From NCBI RefSeq assembly GCF_024213195.1, contig NZ_JANAVF010000007.1:62001-126000 (forward strand): 64,000 nt of DNA, given 5' to 3'. Of the stretch, positions 25,326 through 33,235 are shown one piece after another. This stretch comes from Streptomyces sp. TBY4 (GTDB taxonomy: Bacteria > Actinomycetota > Actinomycetes > Streptomycetales > Streptomycetaceae). The notes beneath the pieces were generated by a model that made no database searches, was not told the DNA's origin, and worked only from the letters and a program-made list of their open reading frames with translations. The translations under genes were made by a program, and so were the position numbers. Numbering within the stretch: position 1 is the first letter of the stretch; the number at the start of each line of letters is the position of its first letter.

Positions 25326-27254
25326 ATGGGATTTATGGGGGACAGGTCAACTCTGCTGGAGACAGGGCGGTTTGTGAGGGCGGACTCCGAAGCGGATGCG
25401 GAGGCCGATGGGGCGGCTCAGGCCGTTGACGTGCGGACCGCGATGACCACGCGGGGCGTACGGACCACGGCCGCGGCGCCGACCACGCCGGACGTGTCGG
25501 GCGTGTCAGACGTGTCGGTTGACGAGCTGTTCGACGACGCGGTCTTCGCGCTGACCGGCGCGGCCGACGACGTCGCCCTGGAGGCCCGCCACCGGGTCGC
25601 CGCCGACAAGGGGGACCCGGGCGCGATGAGCGTGCTCGGAGCCCTCCTGCTGCGCCGCGGCGACCTCGCGGGAGCCGAGCCGTACCTGCGCGGGGCGACC
25701 GGGGCGGGCGACCGCGCGGCCGCGAACAACCTGGGCGTCCTGCTGCACCAGCGCGGCTACCCCGAGGAGGCCGCGGGCTGGTGGCGCGTGGCCGCCGTGG
25801 CCGGATCCGCCCCCGCCGCGCACGCCCTGGGCCGCCACTACCGCGAGCGGGGCGACGAGCCCGCCGCCGAGTACTGGATGCGCCAGGCGGCGGAATCCGG
25901 CCACGCCCTGGGCGCCTACGGCCTCGCCGACCTGCTGGAGCACCGCGGGGACAAGGGTGTCGAGCGCTGGTTCCGCGCCGCCGCGGAGCAGGGGCACCGC
26001 GAGGCCGCGTACCGGCTGGCCCGGCACCTGAGGAAGGGCGACCCGGCCGAGGCCGAGCAGTGGTACCGGCAGGCCGCCGCGCGCGGCCACCGGCGCGCCG
26101 GGCTGCACCTGGGCGCGCTGCTGGAGGCCCGCGGGGAGCTGAAGGAGGCCGGCCGCTGGTACCTGACCTCCGCCAAGCAGGGCGAGGCGCGGGCGGCCTG
26201 CGCCCTCGGCTTCCTGCTGCGCGACGCCGGTGACGAGGAGAACGCGGCCACCTGGTGGCTGCGGGCCGCGCAGGACGGCGACGGCAACGCGGCGAACGCG
26301 CTCGGCGCCCTGCACGCCGCGCGCGGCGAGACCCAGACGGCGGAGAAGTGGTACCGGGCCGCCATGGACGCGGGCGACCAGAACGGGGCCTACAACCTCG
26401 CGCTGCTCTGCGCCGCCCAGGAGCGGACCGGCCCGGCCGAGCAGTGGTACCGGCGCGCCGCGTACGCGGGACACCGCGAGGCGGCCAACGCGCTGGCCAT
26501 CCTGCTGCTGCAGGGCGGTGACGCGGAGGGCGCCGAGCCGTGGTTCTCGAAGGCTGCGGAGGCGGGGAGCGTGGACGCCGCCTTCAACCTCGGGATCCTG
26601 TTCGCCAGCCGGGACGAGGACCGCACGGCCCTGAAGTGGTACGAGCGGGCCGCCTCGGCGGGGCACACCGACGCGGCGCTCCAGGTCGGCATCGCGCTGG
26701 TCCGCGACGGCGAGGAGCGGGCGGCGGAACGGCACCTGCGCTGCGCGGCCGGCGGCGGCAGCGCCGAGGCCGCCTTCCGGCTGGCCGCGCTGCTGGAGTC
26801 GCTGGCCCCGCCGCCGGAGCCGGTGGCCCTGGGCGAGCCGGTGGGCGGAGCCGCGCGCACCGAGAGCGAGGAGTGGTACGAGCGGGCCGCGGAGCTGGGA
26901 CACCGGCGTGCGCAGGTCCGGGTCGGCATGCTGGCCGCCGCTCGGGGCGAGCTGGGGGCCGCGGCGCGGTGGTACCGGGAGGCGGCGGAGGCCGGCTCCC
27001 GCAACGGCGCCTTCAACCTGGGGCTGCTGCTGGCGCGCGAGGGCAACGAGCCCGAGGCGGCGCTGTGGTGGACCCGCGCGGCGGTGGCCGGGCACGGGCG
27101 GGCGGCGCTGCGGCTGGGGCTGCTCGCCGCCCGGCAGGGAGACCTGACGGAGGGGCAGAAGTGGTGCGTGCGCGCCATGGAACTGGGCCCGGCCGAGGTC
27201 TCCGAGCGGGCGGCCCGGCTGCGCGACGCCCTGGCGGAGGAGCTCTCCGCGTAG
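25326..27254 (+). CDS. Sel1/tetratricopeptide repeat protein
   Basis: A 642-residue soluble repeat protein. After a disordered N-terminal 70 residues it consists almost wholly of about fifteen 34-36-residue helical repeats with a shared pattern of the type AEQWYRQAAARGHRRAG...LG.LL..RGE, typical of Sel1-like TPR solenoids. Such proteins are protein-interaction scaffolds; no catalytic domain is present. ATG 25326 and ATG 25335 are both possible starts. It sits between two identical initiator tRNA genes, a fixed and odd arrangement for a protein gene. Confidence 0.85.
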   Translation: MGFMGDRSTLLETGRFVRADSEADAEADGAAQAVDVRTAMTTRGVRTTAAAPTTPDVSGVSDVSVDELFDDAVFALTGAADDVALEARHRVAADKGDPGAMSVLGALLLRRGDLAGAEPYLRGATGAGDRAAANNLGVLLHQRGYPEEAAGWWRVAAVAGSAPAAHALGRHYRERGDEPAAEYWMRQAAESGHALGAYGLADLLEHRGDKGVERWFRAAAEQGHREAAYRLARHLRKGDPAEAEQWYRQAAARGHRRAGLHLGALLEARGELKEAGRWYLTSAKQGEARAACALGFLLRDAGDEENAATWWLRAAQDGDGNAANALGALHAARGETQTAEKWYRAAMDAGDQNGAYNLALLCAAQERTGPAEQWYRRAAYAGHREAANALAILLLQGGDAEGAEPWFSKAAEAGSVDAAFNLGILFASRDEDRTALKWYERAASAGHTDAALQVGIALVRDGEERAAERHLRCAAGGGSAEAAFRLAALLESLAPPPEPVALGEPVGGAARTESEEWYERAAELGHRRAQVRVGMLAAARGELGAAARWYREAAEAGSRNGAFNLGLLLAREGNEPEAALWWTRAAVAGHGRAALRLGLLAARQGDLTEGQKWCVRAMELGPAEVSERAARLRDALAEELSA

Positions 27255-27269
27255 CGTCCGTTAACCGAT

Positions 27270-27299
27270 TTGCATCTGCTCGCCGTGCTCGCGTAGAGT
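27270..27299 (+). promoter_or_regulatory. Promoter of tRNA-fMet copy 2
   Basis: TTGCAT (27270-27275), an 18-base spacer and TAGAGT (27294-27299), 12 bases upstream of the mature tRNA. It lies just outside the duplicated block, so the two copies have different promoters. Confidence 0.6.
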
Positions 27300-27311
27300 C
27301 AGGTTTACCGA

Positions 27312-27385
27312 CGCGGGGTGGAGCAGCTCGGTAGCTCGCTGGGCTCATAACCCAGAGGTCGCAGGTTCAAATCCTGTCCCCGCTA
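27312..27385 (+). tRNA. Initiator tRNA-fMet (CAT), copy 2
   Basis: Identical to the copy at 25050-25123 over the whole tRNA and over 10 bases upstream and 6 bases downstream. The same initiator features apply: unpaired 5' C and a G:C triplet in the anticodon stem. Confidence 0.95.
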
Positions 27386-27394
27386 CTGAAGGCT

Positions 27395-27427
27395 CGAAGG
27401 CCCGGATCCCCTGGATCCGGGCCTTCG
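27395..27427 (+). terminator. Terminator of tRNA-fMet copy 2
   Basis: A 15-bp stem (27395-27409 / 27413-27427) sharing the GAAGGCCCGGATCC core with the terminator of copy 1. Confidence 0.8.
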
Positions 27428-27460
27428 GTCATTTCTGAGATATCACAGTCGTATGCGACA

Positions 27461-27505
27461 CGCAGAAGAGGCCTGGGACTCGATGAGTGCCAGGCCTCTT
27501 CTGCG
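27461..27505. terminator. Terminator downstream of catR
   Basis: A 16-bp stem (27461-27476 / 27490-27505) with a 13-base loop, next to the catR stop codon. On the + side it is followed by TTTGT. Confidence 0.75.
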
Positions 27506-27509
27506 TTTG

Positions 27510-27926
27510 TCAGGCCCCGGCGCAGTTCGGGCAGACACCGCGGTACGTGACCTCGACCGCCGACACCGTGAAGCCGAAGCGCTCCGTGTCCGGCAGGTCG
27601 GCCAGCGGGTTGCCCGAGGGGTGCACGTCCCGGATCGCCCCGCACTGGGCGCACACCAGGTGCTGGTGGGGGCGGTGGGCGTTCGGGTCGTACCGCTTGG
27701 CGCGCCGGTCCGTGGACACTTCCAGGACCTCGCCCAGGGTGACGAGCTCGCCCAGGGTGTTGTAGACGGTCGCGCGGGAGATCTCCGGCAGCCTGTCCAC
27801 AGCGCGCGCGTGCACCTCGTCGGCCGTCAGGTGAACGTGGTCACCGTCGAGCACCTCGGCCACGACGCGCCGCTGTGCGGTCATGCGCCATCCGCGTCCG
27901 CGAAGTCGTTCCAGCAGGTCACTCAT
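27510..27926 (-). CDS. catR: Fur-family peroxide-responsive repressor CatR
   Basis: A 138-residue Fur-fold regulator. The winged helix includes WRMTAQRRVVAEVLDGD, HLTADEVHARA and ISRATVYNTLGELV. The dimer domain has the metal site HRPHQHLVC and zinc pairs CAQCG and CPNC. The divergent catalase gene and the resemblance to the Streptomyces catalase repressor make CatR the best call; PerR-like metal-catalysed oxidation is expected to inactivate it. The ATG at 27926 lies 149 bases from the catalase start, with a dyad operator in between. Confidence 0.88.
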   Translation of the reverse strand: MSDLLERLRGRGWRMTAQRRVVAEVLDGDHVHLTADEVHARAVDRLPEISRATVYNTLGELVTLGEVLEVSTDRRAKRYDPNAHRPHQHLVCAQCGAIRDVHPSGNPLADLPDTERFGFTVSAVEVTYRGVCPNCAGA

Positions 27927-27992
27927 ACACGCCAGCCTAACAGCGAGGGGATTCGGTGTAACTCCCGAACGTGTGTTGAGTTGGATGCTTAC

Positions 27993-28020
27993 TTGACTTA
28001 GACAAAGTCCATCGTAGGAT
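27993..28020 (+). promoter_or_regulatory. katA promoter with overlapping Fur-type dyad
   Basis: The -35 TTGACT (27993-27998) and -10 TAGGAT (28015-28020) are 16 bases apart. The dyad GACTT-AGACA-AAGTC (27995-28009; TTGACTT/AAGTCCA with one mismatch) lies on the -35 and spacer, placed to block polymerase when CatR is bound. Confidence 0.65.
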
Positions 28021-28075
28021 CGGTTACGTTAGGGCGTAGGACAGGTTTGCAGCAAATTTACGCAGGAGGCGCAAA

Positions 28076-29527
28076 GTGACGCAGGGACCGCTCACCACGG
28101 AGGCCGGAGCTCCGGTCGCTGACAACCAGAACAGCGAGACGGCCGGCATCGGCGGACCCGTTCTGGTCCAGGACCAGCTGCTGCTGGAGAAGCTTGCGCA
28201 CTTCAACCGCGAGCGCATCCCGGAGCGCGTGGTGCACGCCCGTGGCGCCGGTGCGTACGGCACCTTCACGCTGACCCGTGACGTCTCGCAGTGGACCCGT
28301 GCGAAGTTCCTGTCCGAGGTCGGCAAGGAGACCGAGACCTTCCTGCGGTTCTCCACCGTCGCGGGCAACCTCGGCAGCGCCGACGCCGTGCGCGACCCCC
28401 GCGGCTGGGCCCTGAAGTTCTACACCGAAGAGGGCAACTACGACCTCGTCGGCAACAACACCCCGGTGTTCTTCATCAAGGACGCCATCAAGTTCCCCGA
28501 CTTCATCCACACCCAGAAGCGCGACCCGTACACGGGCTCGCAGGAGGCGGACAACGTCTGGGACTTCTGGGGTCTGTCGCCCGAGTCCACCCACCAGGTG
28601 ACCTGGCTGTTCGGTGACCGCGGCATCCCGGCGACCTACCGCCACATGAACGGCTACGGCTCGCACACGTTCCAGTGGAACAACGAGGCCGGCGAGGTCT
28701 TCTGGGTCAAGTACCACTTCAAGACCGACCAGGGCATCAAGAACCTCACCCAGGCCGAGGCCAACCAGCTCGCAGGTGAGGACCCCGACTCGCACCAGCG
28801 CGACCTGCGCGAGTCCATCGAGCGCGGCGAGTTCCCGTCCTGGACCGTGCAGGTCCAGATCATGCCGGCGGCCGAGGCGGCCGAGTACCGCTTCAACCCG
28901 TTCGACCTCACCAAGGTGTGGCCGCACGAGGACTACCCGCCGATCGAGATCGGCAAGCTGGAGCTCAACCGCAACCCGGAGAACGTCTTCGCCGAGGTCG
29001 AGCAGTCGATCTTCAGCCCGGCGCACTTCGTCCCCGGCATCGGTCCGTCCCCGGACAAGATGCTCCAGGGCCGTCTCTTCGGCTACGGCGACGCCCACCG
29101 CTACCGCGTCGGCATCAACGCCGACCACCTGCCGGTGAACCGTCCGCACGCCACCGAGGCGCGCACCAACTCCCGTGACGGCTACCTGTACGACGGCCGC
29201 CACAAGGGTGCGAAGAACTACGAGCCGAACAGCTTCGGCGGCCCGCACCAGATCGACCGCCCGCTGTGGGTCTCCTCCGCGGTCACCGGCGGCACGGGCA
29301 ACCACGCCGCGCCCTCGCACTCCGAGGACAACGACTTCGTCCAGGCGGGCAACCTCTACCGCCTGTACTCGGAGGACGAGAAGACCCGTCTGATCGAGAA
29401 CCTGTCCGGCTTCATCGCCAAGGTCTCCCGCGACGACATCGTCGAGCGTGCGATCAACAACTTCCGCCAGGCGGACGGTGACTTCGGCAAGCGTCTGGAG
29501 GCCGCGGTCCAGGCCCTCCGCGCCTGA
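28076..29527 (+). CDS. katA: Monofunctional heme catalase (clade 3, small subunit)
   Basis: A 483-residue catalase. The distal His lies in RVVHARGAGAYGTF, the Asn in the RGWALKFYTEEGNYDLVGNN region, and the proximal heme Tyr in RLFGYGDAHRYRVG. The length and absence of a C-terminal domain place it among small-subunit catalases, which dismutate hydrogen peroxide in the cytoplasm. GTG 28076 has AGGAGG eight bases upstream. It is divergent from catR and probably derepressed by peroxide. The gene is followed by a terminator. Confidence 0.94.
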   Translation: MTQGPLTTEAGAPVADNQNSETAGIGGPVLVQDQLLLEKLAHFNRERIPERVVHARGAGAYGTFTLTRDVSQWTRAKFLSEVGKETETFLRFSTVAGNLGSADAVRDPRGWALKFYTEEGNYDLVGNNTPVFFIKDAIKFPDFIHTQKRDPYTGSQEADNVWDFWGLSPESTHQVTWLFGDRGIPATYRHMNGYGSHTFQWNNEAGEVFWVKYHFKTDQGIKNLTQAEANQLAGEDPDSHQRDLRESIERGEFPSWTVQVQIMPAAEAAEYRFNPFDLTKVWPHEDYPPIEIGKLELNRNPENVFAEVEQSIFSPAHFVPGIGPSPDKMLQGRLFGYGDAHRYRVGINADHLPVNRPHATEARTNSRDGYLYDGRHKGAKNYEPNSFGGPHQIDRPLWVSSAVTGGTGNHAAPSHSEDNDFVQAGNLYRLYSEDEKTRLIENLSGFIAKVSRDDIVERAINNFRQADGDFGKRLEAAVQALRA

Positions 29528-29546
29528 TCGACGCCTTGCCGTAGCA

Positions 29547-29592
29547 GGCCGACGGGCCGGTTCCCCCGCGAGGGGGTGCCGGCCCGTCGGCC
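29547..29592. terminator. Bidirectional terminator after katA
   Basis: A long stem (29547-29567 / 29572-29592) with two internal mismatches and a GCGA loop, between the convergent katA and CBS genes. Confidence 0.75.
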
Positions 29593-29596
29593 GTTC

Positions 29597-30004
29597 CTAC
29601 GCGGACACGGAGGCGGGCACGGTGGTGCGCCGCGCCGGCACCCAGCAGCGGATGACGTCGCGCACCGACACGATGCCCACCGGTCCGCCGTGCTCCAGGA
29701 CGATCAGATGGCGGAAGCCGCCGTGGGCCATCGCCTCGGCGGCTTCCTGCACGGTGGCGTCGGGGGTGCAGAAGACCACGTTGTTGGTGGTGTGCGCGCC
29801 CACGGACTCCCGGTCCGGATCGTGGCCCGCGCCGATCGAGTTGAGGATGTCGCGCTCGGTCAGGATGCCGATCCCGCTGTGCTCGGGATCGAGGACGACG
29901 GCCGCGCCGACGCGCCGGCCGGACATCAGGCAGGCCGCCTGCCGCAGGGTGTGAGTGGGTCCGAGGGTGAGGATCACGGTGCTCATGGCGTCGCGGACGA
30001 GCAT
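29597..30004 (-). CDS. Tandem CBS-domain protein
   Basis: A 135-residue protein made of two CBS motifs (GILTERDILNSI and VGIVSVRDVIRCW), together one Bateman module that usually binds adenosyl nucleotides. No fused enzyme or DNA-binding domain is present; this small form resembles hypoxia/stress-type CBS proteins of actinobacteria. ATG 30004 has AGGAGG upstream, with a rather long spacing. The region 30005-30213 contains no gene. Confidence 0.87.
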   Translation of the reverse strand: MLVRDAMSTVILTLGPTHTLRQAACLMSGRRVGAAVVLDPEHSGIGILTERDILNSIGAGHDPDRESVGAHTTNNVVFCTPDATVQEAAEAMAHGGFRHLIVLEHGGPVGIVSVRDVIRCWVPARRTTVPASVSA

Positions 30005-30213
30005 GAAGAGAGCCACCTCCTGGTGAGTCCCCCCGCTTGGGTGGGTGCGCCCGAAGGGCCGCACTTAGAGAAGCCCTTCACAAGCGCACAAGCGGGGGGA
30101 GTCTCAGATTCCCACGCACACGGGATGCCAGCAAGGAGGCGCGTGAGGGGCGCTTTCGGCGCCCGCGGGCGCAGGCCGCGCCGCCACGGCGGCGCGCGCC
30201 CGTCCCGTACGCG

Positions 30214-31017
30214 TCAGCCGCGCGGGCGCAGCAGGTCCAGCATCTGCGCGTGCAGCAGCCCGTTCGAGGCCGCGGCGTTGCCGCCGTGCACGCCGTCGAC
30301 CCCGTCGAGGCCGGTGAAGCGGCCGCCGGCCTCCTCCACCACGACCGCCAGGGCCGCCATGTCCCACAGGTTCAGCTCCGGCTCGGCGCACAGGTCGAGC
30401 GAGCCCTCGGCGACCATCATGTACGGCCAGAAGTCGCCGTAGCCCCGCGTACGCCAGCACGCGCGGGTCAGGTCCAGGAAGCCGGGCAGCCGTCCCTGCT
30501 CCTCCCAGCCGCTCAGCGAGGAGTAGGCGAAGGAGGCGTCGCCCAGGGTGGCGACCTTGGAGACGCCGAGCGGGGTGGTCTCGCCGAGCGCGCCGCCCGC
30601 GTACGCCCCCCGGCCGCGCGCCGCCCACCAGCGGCGGCCCAGCGCCGGTGCGGACACCACGCCGACGACGGGACGGAACTCGCCGTCGGCCTGCTCCTCC
30701 ATGAGCGAGATCAGCGTCGCCCACACCGGAACGCCGCGCACGTAGTTCTTCGTACCGTCGATCGGGTCCACGACCCAGCGGCGCGGGCCGTCGCCCTTGA
30801 GGCCGTACTCCTCGCCCAGGATCGCGTCGCCGGGCCGCGCGGCGGCGATCCCGGCGCGGATGACCTCCTCGGTGGCGGTGTCGGCCTCGCTCACCGGGGT
30901 CATGTCGGGCTTGGTCTCGACCTTCAGGTCGAGGGCGCGGAACCGCTCCATCGTGGCGGCGTCCGCCGCGTCGGCGAGTTCGAGGGCAAGGCGCAGGTCA
31001 TCGTCATACTCGGGCAT
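30214..31017 (-). CDS. hisN: Histidinol-phosphatase HisN (inositol monophosphatase family)
   Basis: A 267-residue IMPase-fold enzyme with metal-site motifs EEYG, WVVDPIDGTKNYVRGVPVWA and LNLWDMAALAVVVEEAGG. This subgroup supplies the histidinol-phosphate phosphatase step of histidine synthesis in actinobacteria; the S. coelicolor gene in the same neighbourhood was assigned hisN experimentally, as I recall. ATG 31017 is used. It is divergent from the tetR gene. Inositol-phosphate activity cannot be excluded from sequence alone. Confidence 0.85.
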   Translation of the reverse strand: MPEYDDDLRLALELADAADAATMERFRALDLKVETKPDMTPVSEADTATEEVIRAGIAAARPGDAILGEEYGLKGDGPRRWVVDPIDGTKNYVRGVPVWATLISLMEEQADGEFRPVVGVVSAPALGRRWWAARGRGAYAGGALGETTPLGVSKVATLGDASFAYSSLSGWEEQGRLPGFLDLTRACWRTRGYGDFWPYMMVAEGSLDLCAEPELNLWDMAALAVVVEEAGGRFTGLDGVDGVHGGNAAASNGLLHAQMLDLLRPRG

Positions 31018-31150
31018 GCCAGAACCCTACCGAGGCCCCCGGGGCGCCGGGACAAGTGTCCACGGTGCGGCACGGGCACCCTTGACAGGACCTGGCGGTC
31101 CGTCAACTCTGGCCAAGACGCCGACCGGAGGCGTCACAGGGGAGGCGACG

Positions 31151-31774
31151 GTGCCGACGGCCCGGGAGTCCTTGCTCGAAGCGGCGGGAGCCGCGCTCGC
31201 GGCGCGCCCGTGGCCGGCCGTGCGGATGGTCGAGGTCGCGGCCGCCGCCGGGGTCTCGCGGCAGACCCTCTACAACGAGTTCGCGGGCAAGACGGGGCTG
31301 GGCCACGCCCTGGTCCGGCGCGACGCGGCCTGGTACCTCGACGGGGTGGACCGGGCCCTGGCCTCCCCGGGCGCCCCGGCCGAGCGGCTGGCGGCGCTCG
31401 CCGAGTGGACCGTGCGCGCGGGAGGGGAGCGGCCCCTCGTACGGGCCCTGCTGACGGGGTGCTGGAACGGCAACTTACCCGTCCCGGCCGGCCGCGGGGT
31501 TCGGCCGGGGCTGCCCGCGCTGGGGCCCGAGGAGCTGATCCGCGGGGTCCGCGAGCGGGCCCGTACCGCGTTCGAGGCGCAGGGAGCCCTGCGGGGAGGG
31601 GTGCGGGAGGGGGCGCAGGAAGGGGCCCAGCGGTGCGAGCTCGCCGTACGGCTCGCGCTGTCCTACCTGATCGCCCCGGCCGAGCCCCCGGGGCCGGGCC
31701 GGGCGGGGCTGCTCCGGCTGCTCAGTGGGATCAGCGGGATCAGTGGGACGAGCCCGAGAGCTGGAGCCCGATGA
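31151..31774 (+). CDS. TetR-family regulator with a TTA codon
   Basis: A 207-residue TetR protein. The helix-turn-helix is MVEVAAAAGVSRQTLYNEFAGKTGL; the ligand domain is not assignable. GTG 31151 has GGGGAGG upstream. Codon 109 (31475-31477) is TTA, a rare leucine codon in Streptomyces decoded only by the bldA tRNA, so translation should depend on developmental state. Its 3' end overlaps the convergent SMR transporter gene by 35 bases, and that transporter is the obvious candidate target. The C-terminus has a GISGISGTS repeat. Confidence 0.85.
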   Translation: MPTARESLLEAAGAALAARPWPAVRMVEVAAAAGVSRQTLYNEFAGKTGLGHALVRRDAAWYLDGVDRALASPGAPAERLAALAEWTVRAGGERPLVRALLTGCWNGNLPVPAGRGVRPGLPALGPEELIRGVRERARTAFEAQGALRGGVREGAQEGAQRCELAVRLALSYLIAPAEPPGPGRAGLLRLLSGISGISGTSPRAGAR

Positions 31775-32063
31775 CGCCGAGGATCACCAGCGTGATCGAG
31801 ACGAGTTTGAGGGTGGAGACCAGATCGCCGAGGAAGACCATCCCGTAGATCGCGGTACCGGCCGCCCCGATGCCGGTCCACACCGCGTAGGCCGGGCCCA
31901 CGTCCAGCTTCTTCAGGGCCAGCGTCAGCAGGCCGAAGCTGCCGAGCGCGAAGCACGCGAAGGCGATGGTCGGCCACAGCCGGGTGAAGCCGTGCGACAG
32001 CTTGAGGCAGACCGCGAACCCCGTTTCCAGGATCCCGGCGACCACGACCAGCAGCCACGCCAT
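31740..32063 (-). CDS. SMR-family transporter (SugE/EmrE type)
   Basis: A 107-residue, four-helix small multidrug resistance protein. The essential membrane Glu is in the first helix (LVVVAGILETGFAVCLK), and the GxG region of helix 4 reads ILGVIGLQLSG. The first-helix sequence GILETGFAVCLK is closer to the SugE/Gdx (guanidinium exporter) branch than to EmrE. No guanidine riboswitch was found upstream. ATG 32063 has GGGGAGGC; a perfect 16-bp palindrome abuts it and may be an operator. Confidence 0.85.
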   Translation of the reverse strand: MAWLLVVVAGILETGFAVCLKLSHGFTRLWPTIAFACFALGSFGLLTLALKKLDVGPAYAVWTGIGAAGTAIYGMVFLGDLVSTLKLVSITLVILGVIGLQLSGSSH

Positions 32064-32077
32064 GGCGTATGCCTCCC

Positions 32078-32093
32078 CGCGTCACGTGACGCG
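32078..32093. promoter_or_regulatory. Perfect 16-bp palindrome before the SMR gene
   Basis: CGCGTCACGTGACGCG, abutting the ribosome-binding site of the SMR gene. The symmetry and length fit a TetR-type operator, and the neighbouring TetR gene could be the regulator. A translational role as an mRNA hairpin is an alternative. Confidence 0.4.
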
Positions 32094-32216
32094 TCCACGG
32101 GGCGGGCCCGAGCGTCACTTGGTGCGATTATGCATTTACCAGACATCGGGGACGGCAAACCCCGCCGGTCGTTCACCCTTCGATCAGTCGCCCGACCGGT
32201 CAGCAGCCCCGACCGG

Positions 32217-33227
32217 TCAGTCGCCCTCGCGGCGCTCCCGGGTCTGCAGCAGCCGGCGCAGCGAGTAGAGCCGCGCCGGATCGGCGTGGCCGTCCTCCAC
32301 CCACTTGTCGAGCGCGCAGTCCGGCTCGTCGTGGCTGCACGCGCGCGGGCACTCCTCCGTCCCCGGCACCAGCTCCGGGAAGGCCAGGATGACCCGGGAC
32401 GGGTCCACGTGGTGCAGGCCGAAGGAGCGTACGCCCGGGGTGTCGATGACCCAGCCGTCCCCGTCCGGCAGCGGCAGCGCGAGCGCCGAGGTGGTGGTGT
32501 GCCGGCCGCGGCCGGTCACCGCGTTGACCACGCCGGTCGCGCGCTGGCGGCCCTCGGCGACCAGCGAGTTCACCAGCGTGGTCTTGCCGACGCCCGAGTG
32601 GCCGACGAAGGCGGTGATCCGGCCGTTCAGGTGCTCGCGCACCCGGTCGGCCGCGTCACCCGTCGCCAGCTCCTCGCGGTTGGTGACCACGTAGTTCAGG
32701 CCGAAGGTCGAGTAGATCTCCAGGATCTTGTCCGCGGAGGTCAGGTCGGACTTCGTGAGCACCAGCAGCGGTTCCAGCCCGGCGTCGTACGCGGCCACCA
32801 GGCAGCGGTCGATCATCCGGGGGCGCGGCTCAGGATCGGCCAGCGCCGTCACGATGGCCAGCTGGTCGGCATTGGCGACGACGACGCGCTCGTACGGATC
32901 GTCGTCGTCGGCGGTGCGCCGCAGGACGGACTTGCGCTCCTCGATCCGCACGATGCGGGCGAGGGTGTCCTTCTTGCCGGACAGGTCACCGACGATCCAG
33001 ACCCGGTCCCCGACCACCGCCGCCTTGCGGCCCAGCTCGCGGGCCTTCATCGCGTGCACCGGACGGTCCTCGACCAGGCAGGTGAGCCGGCCGCGGTCCA
33101 CGGTCAGGACGAATCCCTCGGCCGCGTCCTCGTGCTTGGGGCGGATGCTCGTACGCGGCCGGTTGCCCTTGGGGTTGGGCCGCTGGCGGATGTCGTCCTC
33201 GTCGGTGTGCTTCCCGTACCTGCGCAT
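32217..33227 (-). CDS. rsgA: Ribosome small-subunit-dependent GTPase RsgA
   Basis: A 336-residue circularly permuted GTPase. An N-terminal OB-fold-like segment is followed by G motifs in permuted order: TKSD (G4), then GHSGVGKTTLVN (G1) and DTPGVRSFG (G3). The C-terminal zinc finger has Cys/His ligands ECPRACSHDEPDC. RsgA acts in late 30S maturation. ATG 33227 lies 8 bases downstream of the aroA stop, so the two genes form an operon. Confidence 0.95.
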   Translation of the reverse strand: MRRYGKHTDEDDIRQRPNPKGNRPRTSIRPKHEDAAEGFVLTVDRGRLTCLVEDRPVHAMKARELGRKAAVVGDRVWIVGDLSGKKDTLARIVRIEERKSVLRRTADDDDPYERVVVANADQLAIVTALADPEPRPRMIDRCLVAAYDAGLEPLLVLTKSDLTSADKILEIYSTFGLNYVVTNREELATGDAADRVREHLNGRITAFVGHSGVGKTTLVNSLVAEGRQRATGVVNAVTGRGRHTTTSALALPLPDGDGWVIDTPGVRSFGLHHVDPSRVILAFPELVPGTEECPRACSHDEPDCALDKWVEDGHADPARLYSLRRLLQTRERREGD

Positions 33228-33235
33228 GACGGGCC

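Noticed and set aside
25040..27391. Integrated element using the tRNA-fMet genes as attachment sites
   Set aside because: No integrase, excisionase or plasmid genes lie between the repeats, and the TPR gene has the composition of its neighbours.
32064..32216. Guanidine riboswitch upstream of the SugE-like gene
   Set aside because: None of the conserved sequence elements of the ykkC or mini-ykkC classes could be found on the minus strand.
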